A stretch of 18,526 nt of DNA. Origin: CAYUWG01 sp964448285. Its GTDB lineage: Bacteria; Bacteroidota; Ignavibacteria; SZUA-365. Of the stretch, positions 13,103 through 18,526 are shown one piece after another; position 1 is the first letter of the stretch, and every line of letters begins with the position of its first letter. Position numbers and translations under genes: made by a program. The stretch covers positions 1 through 18,526 of the forward strand of contig CAYUWG010000071.1 of the NCBI GenBank assembly GCA_964448285.1. The letters are read 5' to 3'. The notes beneath the pieces were generated by a model, which did no database searches, was not told where the DNA came from, and was given only the letters and a program-made list of their open reading frames with translations.

Positions 13103-14404
13103 ATGACATCGCGAACGGAAGACTCCTATCGAGAGTCGTTGAGCTATTTGTACGGACTTCAGAAAATTGGGATGAAGTTCGGTTTGGAGAATACCCGCTC
13201 ACTGCTTACCGCACTCTCCAATCCTCACTTGGCTTTTCCATCGGCGCACATCGCCGGAACGAACGGCAAAGGTTCGACGGCTGCATTCCTTGCCTCCATC
13301 CTCATGGAGATGGGATGGAAAGTGGGACTATACACGTCACCGCATTTAGTCGATTTCACCGAAAGGATTCGAGTTAACGGGAAGCCCATCGCGCAGGAAC
13401 GATTGGCGCGATACGTCGCCGAACTCAGACCGGAGATCGATCGCCTGAACGCGACCTTCTTCGAAGCCACGACGGCGATCGCCTTTCACCATTTCGCAAT
13501 TGAGAATGTGGATGCTGCTGTCATTGAAACAGGTTTGGGGGGGCGACTCGACTCCACGAACGTCCTCGCACCGAAGGTTGCGATCATCACGAACATCGCG
13601 CTCGAACACACGGAATACTTAGGCGACACCACGGCAGCGATTGCGTTTGAAAAAGCCGGTATCATCAAGAGGGGGACACCGCTCATCACAGCAGTGCAGG
13701 ATGAAGATGCGAATGCAGTGATCCTGCATCGAGCAAGGGAATTGGACGCGCCGGTCATCAGCATCGATACCGAACCAATAGAGTTGCGCATTGATGCCAT
13801 TGACCGAATGCTCTTTCGAAGCGAAATCATAGAAGGCGAATTTTCGTCACCCCTTATTGGGTGTCATCAGTATGCAAACGCGCTACTCGCATTGACGGCT
13901 GCCAGTCAGTGTTTCGAAGCCGGATTCGATGCGAGGAGAAACGGAATCGCTCACGTACGAGAAAATACGGGTCTCCGCGGCCGGTTGGAACGGGTACATA
14001 CAGACCCTGAAGTCGTGATCGATGTTGCGCACAACGCTGATGGTGTTCGACGGTTGAGTGAGACGTGGTCTGCGATTCGTGATACTCGGAGGACGCATCT
14101 CGTTTTCGGCGTTCAAAGGACAAAGGATATCCACGCGATTATCGACGTGCTTTCCCAATGGGAATGGGCATCGCTTTGTCCTGTTCAGTCCCGCCATGAG
14201 GAAGCGCTTCCGAGAGGGGAGATCATCCGCGCACTCGACAAACCTCCGTCTGAGCATTGCACCGAACAATCCGCAGCGACGGCTGTGGAATTCTTTCTGG
14301 AACGAGGGAATTCAGGTGAATCACTCTTGATTTTCGGTTCGCATTATCTGATTGGAGAATTGCTGGAAGAAAAAAAGTTCAATTCCTTCTCGACAAGGGC
14401 TTGA
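13103..14404 (+). CDS. folC: Bifunctional folylpolyglutamate synthase / dihydrofolate synthase
   Basis: A 433-residue Mur-ligase-fold enzyme that joins glutamate to dihydropteroate and then extends the glutamate tail of folates, using ATP. Family motifs appear in order: 'YLYGLQKIGMKFGLENTRSL' (15-34), P-loop 'GTNGKGST' (52-59), 'YTSPHLVDFTERIRVNG' (77-93), 'ETGLGGRLDSTNV' (142-154), 'TNIALEHTEYLGDT' (163-176) and 'KAGIIKRGTPLI' (184-195). The C-terminal domain shows 'GLRGRLERV' and 'VIDVAHNADG'. Length is normal. The start ATG 13103 lies only 20 nt after the tRNA-Ser gene, without a good Shine-Dalgarno or separate promoter, so it is probably read from the tRNA promoter. Which of the two activities dominates cannot be told. 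Confidence 0.93.
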   Translation: MTSRTEDSYRESLSYLYGLQKIGMKFGLENTRSLLTALSNPHLAFPSAHIAGTNGKGSTAAFLASILMEMGWKVGLYTSPHLVDFTERIRVNGKPIAQERLARYVAELRPEIDRLNATFFEATTAIAFHHFAIENVDAAVIETGLGGRLDSTNVLAPKVAIITNIALEHTEYLGDTTAAIAFEKAGIIKRGTPLITAVQDEDANAVILHRARELDAPVISIDTEPIELRIDAIDRMLFRSEIIEGEFSSPLIGCHQYANALLALTAASQCFEAGFDARRNGIAHVRENTGLRGRLERVHTDPEVVIDVAHNADGVRRLSETWSAIRDTRRTHLVFGVQRTKDIHAIIDVLSQWEWASLCPVQSRHEEALPRGEIIRALDKPPSEHCTEQSAATAVEFFLERGNSGESLLIFGSHYLIGELLEEKKFNSFSTRA

Positions 14405-14428
14405 TAATTTCTGAAATTGGGATATATT
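14401..14428 (+). promoter_or_regulatory. Candidate promoter of rho
   Basis: TTGATA (14401-14406), overlapping the folC stop codon, and TATATT (14423-14428) are separated by 16 nt. A transcript from here would begin near 14435 and carry a leader of about 245 nt before rho. Confidence 0.45.
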
Positions 14429-14434
14429 GTTGCT

Positions 14435-14678
14435 AAGGTTTATTACCGTACAGAAGAACCTTCCGACGTTCTGCTCCACATGAGAAATCACGAGTAATAC
14501 AACCCGTCACTTCCTCGACTATCGGGATTCTACAAAAACCACTGCTACCTTATCCCCGTCTCCGTTCAGCGAGCCGGATCGACAAACCCAAACACAACCC
14601 TCCACTGCTCAAGGTGGAGTTCTACGAACCAAAAACGACAATTCGAATGATTCCCACTATTCTCCAGAGGTTTCCATT
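14435..14678 (+). promoter_or_regulatory. Long C-rich, G-poor leader of rho (possible rut region)
   Basis: This stretch holds no convincing gene. By hand count, 14498-14610 contains about 45 C and 15 G in 113 nt, with many YC dinucleotides and little stable structure, which is what Rho binds. A small hairpin CTCCAC (14600-14605) / GTGGAG (14614-14619) closes it. AGAGG (14666-14670) lies 8 nt before the rho ATG. In E. coli and other bacteria rho is controlled by Rho-dependent termination in its own leader; that this leader does so is inference. A five-codon frame at 14480-14497 (MRNHE) has no Shine-Dalgarno. Confidence 0.45.
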
Positions 14679-15932
14679 ATGACTATGGACATTGCCGAAC
14701 TGAAATCCAAGCGCATCGCTGAGCTCAGCGAGATTGCGAAAGGGCTGAACATCCCCGGATACAGCGACCTGCGCAAGCAGGAATTGATCTTCAAGATTCT
14801 CGAAGCGCAGACTCAAAAGGATGGACTGAGTTTTAGCAAAGGCGTCCTTGAAGTTCTTCCTGACGGCTATGGCTTTCTCCGTTCTCCGGATTACAACTAT
14901 CTCCCTTCTCCGGACGATATCTATGTTTCTCCGAGTCAGATAAAGAAATTCAGTCTGCGCACCGGCGACACCGTCAACGGTCAGGTGCGTCCCCCCAAAG
15001 AAGGCGAACGGTTTTTTGCGTTGCTGAAGGTTGAAGCGGTCAACTACGAAAGCCCGGAAAACATCCGCGAGCGTCCGCTCTTCGATAACCTCACTCCGTT
15101 GTATCCGAACGAACGATTCACACTTGAGATTGCGCCGGGTGAGCTTTCCATGCGAGTCATGGATTTGATGACTCCGATCGGAAAAGGAAATCGCGGTCTT
15201 ATCGTTTCACCACCGAAAAGCGGGAAAACGATTCTCCTCCAAAAAATTGCCAACAGCATCACGATGAACCATCCCGAAGTGATCCTGATCGTTCTGCTGA
15301 TCGACGAGCGGCCGGAAGAAGTGACGGACATGGAGCGGTCAGTGAAAGCCGAGGTGATCAGTTCGACCTTCGATGAACCGCCCGAACGCCACGTTCAAGT
15401 CGCGGACATGGTTCTCGAAAAGGCGAAACGTCTCGTCGAATCGAAAAGAGATGTGATGATCCTGCTCGATTCCATCACACGGTTGGCGCGCGCTCATAAC
15501 ACGGTCGTGCCGCACTCCGGAAAAATTCTCTCCGGCGGTGTCGATGCGAACGCGCTCCATCGCCCGAAGCGGTTCTTCGGTGCCGCACGCAACGTGGAAG
15601 AGGGCGGGAGCCTTACCATTATCGCTACGGCGCTCGTGGAGACGGGCAGCCGCATGGACGAAGTGATCTTCGAAGAATTCAAGGGCACGGGCAACATGGA
15701 AATCGTACTCGACAGGAAGCTTTCCGACAGACGTATCTTCCCATCGATGGACGTCAATCGCTCCGGCACGCGAAAGGAAGACTTGCTTCTCACGCCCGAA
15801 GAGTTGAGCCGCATATGGGTGCTTCGCAAAGTGCTCAGCGATTATTCGACGGTTGAGGCAATGGAATTTCTTATGGAAAAAATGCGCGGCACCCGCAGCA
15901 ACAAGGAATTCCTCAAATACATGAACTCCTGA
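14679..15932 (+). CDS. rho: Transcription termination factor Rho
   Basis: Rho is a hexameric RNA helicase/ATPase that binds C-rich nascent RNA and releases RNA polymerase. This one has 417 residues, close to the E. coli length, with no long N-terminal insertion. Domain order: Rho_N helical domain (about 3-45, 'ELKSKRIAELSEIAKGLNIP'), cold-shock RNA-binding domain (about 50-118, 'GVLEVLPDGYGFLRSPDYNY'), then the RecA-type motor. Walker A is 'SPPKSGKT' (177-184), Walker B 'VMILLD' (259-264), the Q-loop region 'SGKILSGGVDANALHRPKRF' (280-299) and R-loop 'NMEIVLDRKLSDRRIFP' (339-355). ATG 14679 is favoured over ATG 14685 because AGAGG lies 8 nt before it. The gene has its own long leader and probably its own promoter. 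Confidence 0.97.
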   Translation: MTMDIAELKSKRIAELSEIAKGLNIPGYSDLRKQELIFKILEAQTQKDGLSFSKGVLEVLPDGYGFLRSPDYNYLPSPDDIYVSPSQIKKFSLRTGDTVNGQVRPPKEGERFFALLKVEAVNYESPENIRERPLFDNLTPLYPNERFTLEIAPGELSMRVMDLMTPIGKGNRGLIVSPPKSGKTILLQKIANSITMNHPEVILIVLLIDERPEEVTDMERSVKAEVISSTFDEPPERHVQVADMVLEKAKRLVESKRDVMILLDSITRLARAHNTVVPHSGKILSGGVDANALHRPKRFFGAARNVEEGGSLTIIATALVETGSRMDEVIFEEFKGTGNMEIVLDRKLSDRRIFPSMDVNRSGTRKEDLLLTPEELSRIWVLRKVLSDYSTVEAMEFLMEKMRGTRSNKEFLKYMNS

Positions 15933-16031
15933 ACCGGAACGCGAAACTGACAGCAGTCATTCTTCTCCGCGTCTTTCCACCGTATCTTGCTCTCCGAGCC
16001 TTTTGTTCAGAACCATATACGGATATCAACC

Positions 16032-17210
16032 ATGAATTCAGTCGTCATTACCGGTGCAGCACGCACGCCAATCGGAGCCTTTAACGGCTCGCTAAAATCC
16101 TTCACAGCACCTCAGCTTGGGGCTATCGCTATCCGCGAAGCGCTGAAACGCTCGGGTATCCAGGGAGCCGATGTTTCCGAAGTCATCATGGGGAACGTCC
16201 TTACGGCGGGAGTCGGTCAGGCGCCTGCGCGTCAGGCCTCCTTGCTTGCAGGCATTCCCAATACTGTTCCGTGTATGACCATCAACAAAGTGTGCGGTTC
16301 CGGATTGAAGTCCGTCATGCTCGCCGCACAAGCGATCATGGTCGGTGATGCGGATATCGTCGTTGCCGGCGGTCAGGAGAGCATGAGCAACGCGCCATAC
16401 CTCTTAGAGAAGGCACGCACGGGTTACGGCTTCGGACACGGCCAACTCATCGACTCCATGATCAAAGACGGCCTCTGGGACGTCTATCACGACTATCACA
16501 TGGGCAATGCTGCCGAGCTGTGCGCGAGGGAATGCAACATATCCCGTGAAGCACAGGACGAGTATGCAATCGAAAGCTATAAGCGCGCACTGAAAGCCAT
16601 CGAAGAAGGACTCTTCGATGAGGAAATCATCCCAGTGGAAGTTCCGCAGAGGAAAGGCGATCCCCTCGTCGTGCGTGAAGACGAGGACATTCGCAAAGTC
16701 GTCTTCGAAAAAGTCCCGGGACTGAAACCCGCGTTTCAAAAAGATGGGACGGTGACCGCGGCAAACGCTTCTTCGCTCAACGACGGCGCTGCCGTAGTTA
16801 TCCTCATGTCGGAAGAGCGAGCCAAATCGCTGGGTCTTACTCCGTTAGCGCGCATCGTTGCACAAGCATCAGCGGCGAAGGCGCCGGAGTGGTTCACGAC
16901 AGCGCCGGCGGACGCGATTCAAAAAGTCTGTGACAAAGCCGGATTGACCGTCGGAGATATCGATCTCTTCGAAGTGAACGAAGCATTCGCGGTAGTTTCG
17001 CTTGCGGTAAACCAACTCGCGGAACTCGATCCGGCAAAAGTGAACATCACTGGCGGAGCCGTTGCAATGGGCCATCCCATCGGTGCTTCGGGAGCGCGCA
17101 TTCTCGTCACACTGCTTCACGGTTTGAAACGAACTGGAAAAAAGAGAGGACTCGCCACACTCTGCATCGGTGGAGGTGAAGCGAACGCTCTCATTGTTGA
17201 ACGCATCTAA
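16032..17210 (+). CDS. Acetyl-CoA acetyltransferase (thiolase)
   Basis: A 392-residue thiolase that reversibly condenses two acetyl-CoA to acetoacetyl-CoA, or cleaves 3-ketoacyl-CoA. The catalytic triad is complete: Cys88 in 'INKVCGSGLKSV', His348 in 'AVAMGHPIGASGAR' and Cys378 in 'TLCIGGGEANA'. 'AGGQESMSNAPYLL' (112-125) and 'FEVNEAFAVVSL' (313-324) are also family signatures. Length and the 'GAARTPIGAF' N-terminus resemble biosynthetic acetoacetyl-CoA thiolases (AtoB/PhaA/ThlA). ATG 16032 starts directly before the conserved N-terminus; a longer frame from TTG 15987 would add 15 unrelated residues and is rejected. The dehydrogenase gene follows 17 nt later, so they form an operon. Confidence 0.95.
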   Translation: MNSVVITGAARTPIGAFNGSLKSFTAPQLGAIAIREALKRSGIQGADVSEVIMGNVLTAGVGQAPARQASLLAGIPNTVPCMTINKVCGSGLKSVMLAAQAIMVGDADIVVAGGQESMSNAPYLLEKARTGYGFGHGQLIDSMIKDGLWDVYHDYHMGNAAELCARECNISREAQDEYAIESYKRALKAIEEGLFDEEIIPVEVPQRKGDPLVVREDEDIRKVVFEKVPGLKPAFQKDGTVTAANASSLNDGAAVVILMSEERAKSLGLTPLARIVAQASAAKAPEWFTTAPADAIQKVCDKAGLTVGDIDLFEVNEAFAVVSLAVNQLAELDPAKVNITGGAVAMGHPIGASGARILVTLLHGLKRTGKKRGLATLCIGGGEANALIVERI

Positions 17211-17227
17211 TCAAGAGGGAATCATCA

Positions 17228-18082
17228 ATGGAAACAATCGCCGTAATCGGTGCCGGGACCATGGGGAATGGAATCGCGCACGTCTTCGCTCAGAGCGGAT
17301 TTGCCGTCACGCTCATCGACATCTCGACGGAGCTTCTTCAGAAAGCTCTTGCAACGATCGGGGGCAACCTCGATCGACAGATTAAGAAAGAACTATTGAC
17401 CGCCGATCAGAAAAACGAAATCATCGGCCGCATCATCACCAGCACCGATCTCCCTTCCGCGGTGGCAAACGTTGACCTCGTCGTCGAGGCCGCAACGGAA
17501 AATCCCGAAATCAAATACAACCTCTTTCGCACGTGTGATGGAGCGACGAAAGCGTCCTGCATTCTCGCATCGAACACGTCCTCCATCTCGTTGACGGCCA
17601 TCGCCGCTGTGACGAAACGGCCGGATAAAGTCATCGGCATGCACTTCTTCAATCCCGTCCCCGTCATGAAGCTTGTAGAAATCATTCGCGGCCACGCGAC
17701 TTCGGATGAAACGTACGGAACGATCAAAGCCATCGCGGAAAAGCTTGGTAAGACGCCGGTTGAAGTCAACGACTATCCCGGCTTCGTTTCGAATCGCGTG
17801 CTCATGCCGATGATCAACGAAGCCATTTACTGTTTGATGGAAGGCGTTGCAACCGCCGACGCAATCGATACGGTGATGAAGCTCGGCATGGCGCATCCGA
17901 TGGGACCGTTGACGCTCGCCGACTTTATCGGACTGGACGTGTGCCTGAGTATCATGGAAGTGCTTCACACGGGTTTGGGCGATCCGAAGTATCGTCCTTG
18001 TCCGTTGTTGCGAAAGATGGTTGCAGCCGGTCACCTCGGGAGGAAATCCGGTAAAGGCTTTTACGAGTATTCATCCAACTAA
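17228..18082 (+). CDS. 3-hydroxybutyryl-CoA dehydrogenase
   Basis: A 284-residue single-function 3-hydroxyacyl-CoA dehydrogenase of the Hbd/PaaH type, interconverting acetoacetyl-CoA and 3-hydroxybutyryl-CoA with NAD(P)H. The N-terminal Rossmann site is 'VIGAGTMGNGIAHVFAQSGF' (6-25), with Asp31 after the second strand, which favours NAD+. Catalytic His139 lies in 'GMHFFNPVPVMKLVE'. Ser117 ('SNTSS') and Asn189 ('GFVSNR') are also in place. The C-terminal dimerisation domain includes 'MGPLTLADFIGLDVCL' and ends 'GRKSGKGFYEY', as usual. AGAGGG lies upstream of ATG 17228. It follows the thiolase by 17 nt and precedes the acyl-CoA dehydrogenase by 15 nt. Confidence 0.95.
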   Translation: METIAVIGAGTMGNGIAHVFAQSGFAVTLIDISTELLQKALATIGGNLDRQIKKELLTADQKNEIIGRIITSTDLPSAVANVDLVVEAATENPEIKYNLFRTCDGATKASCILASNTSSISLTAIAAVTKRPDKVIGMHFFNPVPVMKLVEIIRGHATSDETYGTIKAIAEKLGKTPVEVNDYPGFVSNRVLMPMINEAIYCLMEGVATADAIDTVMKLGMAHPMGPLTLADFIGLDVCLSIMEVLHTGLGDPKYRPCPLLRKMVAAGHLGRKSGKGFYEYSSN

Positions 18083-18097
18083 TCACCGACACCTGAT

Positions 18098-18526
18098 ATG
18101 AATTTTGAATTCACCGAAGATCAAAAACTGATTCAACAAACGGCACGCGAATTTGCGCTGGAGGAGATCGCTCCGACTTCCGTAGAGCGCGATAAGTCCG
18201 CGGAGTTCCCTTTCGAGATCGTCAAAAAATTGGGCGAGTTAGGATTCATGGGCATGATGGTCTCACCGGACTACGGCGGTGCAGGACTGGACTGCCTCAG
18301 TTATGTTCTCGCGATGGAGGAGATCTCGAAAGTCGATGCATCGGTCGGTGTCGTGATGTCCGTCAACAATTCGCTTGTCTGTTATGGCGTTCAAGCGTAC
18401 GGCTCGGAGGAATTGAAACAGAAGTACCTCGTTCCACTCGCACAAGGAGAGAAGCTTGGTGCGTTTTGCCTCAGCGAACCCGAAGCCGGAAGCGATGCGA
18501 CGCATCAAAAAACCGAAGCGGCGAAA
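18098..18526 (+). CDS. Acyl-CoA dehydrogenase, N-terminal part (runs off the window)
   Basis: The frame from ATG 18098 is open for 143 codons to the right edge. The enzyme is an FAD flavoprotein that oxidises acyl-CoA to 2-enoyl-CoA and passes electrons to ETF. The visible part matches the N-terminal helical and start of the middle domain: 'FEFTEDQKLIQQTAREFALE' (3-22), 'LGELGFMGMMVSPDYGGAGL' (45-64), 'LAMEEISKVDASVGVVMSVN' (71-90), 'YGSEELKQKYLVPLAQGEKL' (101-120) and the FAD-contact 'GAFCLSEPEAGSDA'. Short-chain (butyryl-CoA) specificity is suggested by the neighbours. The catalytic Glu lies beyond the window. Its start 15 nt after the dehydrogenase gene makes it the third gene of a beta-oxidation/butyryl-CoA operon. 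Confidence 0.93.
   Translation, partial: MNFEFTEDQKLIQQTAREFALEEIAPTSVERDKSAEFPFEIVKKLGELGFMGMMVSPDYGGAGLDCLSYVLAMEEISKVDASVGVVMSVNNSLVCYGVQAYGSEELKQKYLVPLAQGEKLGAFCLSEPEAGSDATHQKTEAAK

Noticed and set aside
12388..13104. Minus-strand open frame crossing the tRNA-Ser gene and the ABC ATPase gene
   Set aside because: It overlaps a clear tRNA and a different frame of the ATPase gene with intact Walker motifs.
14480..14497. Five-codon frame (MRNHE) in the rho leader as a leader peptide
   Set aside because: No Shine-Dalgarno, no run of regulatory codons and a length expected by chance.
15987..16031. TTG start adding 15 residues to the thiolase
   Set aside because: The added residues match no thiolase N-terminus, and the conserved protein begins at ATG 16032.
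1..18526. CRISPR arrays, insertion sequences, prophage or defence genes
   Set aside because: No regularly spaced repeats, transposase or phage-like proteins were seen. The genes are housekeeping, transport and metabolic, with even codon character.

Overview
The window looks like ordinary chromosomal DNA from a free-living, probably Gram-negative bacterium of moderate GC content. A lineage near Bacteroidota/Chlorobi (Ignavibacteria-like) fits the mix of HPr kinase, a RocA-type P5C dehydrogenase, an MCE protein and a compact Rho. That placement is inference; no taxonomic marker gene is present. Coding density is high. I see no insertion sequence, prophage, CRISPR array or defence island.

Layout, left to right. 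(1) Positions 3-275 hold the C-terminal end of HPr kinase/phosphorylase. (2) Positions 405-4767 are a plus-strand oligopeptide-type ABC import cluster: a lipoprotein substrate-binding protein, an OppB/DppB-type permease, an unusually long OppC/DppC-type permease and a small charged protein of unknown function. No ATPase gene is present. (3) Positions 4860-8130 carry an MCE/MlaD-family protein, an enoyl-CoA hydratase and an L-glutamate gamma-semialdehyde (P5C) dehydrogenase on the plus strand. (4) Positions 8348-8935 hold a Yip1-family membrane protein preceded by inverted repeats. It converges on (5), a minus-strand group from 12875 down to 9007: ABC-2 exporter ATPase, ABC-2 permease, a GT-C-like polytopic membrane protein and an 85-residue membrane protein, packed tightly enough to be one operon. 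(6) From a divergent intergenic region with a strong hairpin, the plus strand carries a tRNA-Ser(UGA) with a near-consensus sigma70 promoter, followed after 20 nt by folC. (7) rho follows, with a long C-rich, G-poor leader. (8) The window ends with acetyl-CoA acetyltransferase, 3-hydroxybutyryl-CoA dehydrogenase and the first 143 codons of an acyl-CoA dehydrogenase.

How the genes work together. The thiolase, 3-hydroxyacyl-CoA dehydrogenase, acyl-CoA dehydrogenase and the distant enoyl-CoA hydratase cover the four steps of a short-chain beta-oxidation or butyryl-CoA cycle. P5C dehydrogenase feeds proline/arginine carbon to glutamate, and the peptide importer would supply such amino acids. Together this suggests a heterotroph using peptides and acids (inference).

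I did not find a clearly new biological system. The observations most worth checking are non-coding: the rut-like leader of rho, the symmetric hairpin between the exporter operon and the tRNA, and the nested inverted repeats before the Yip1-family gene. Among proteins, the extended OppC-type permease and the 75-residue protein after it stand out.
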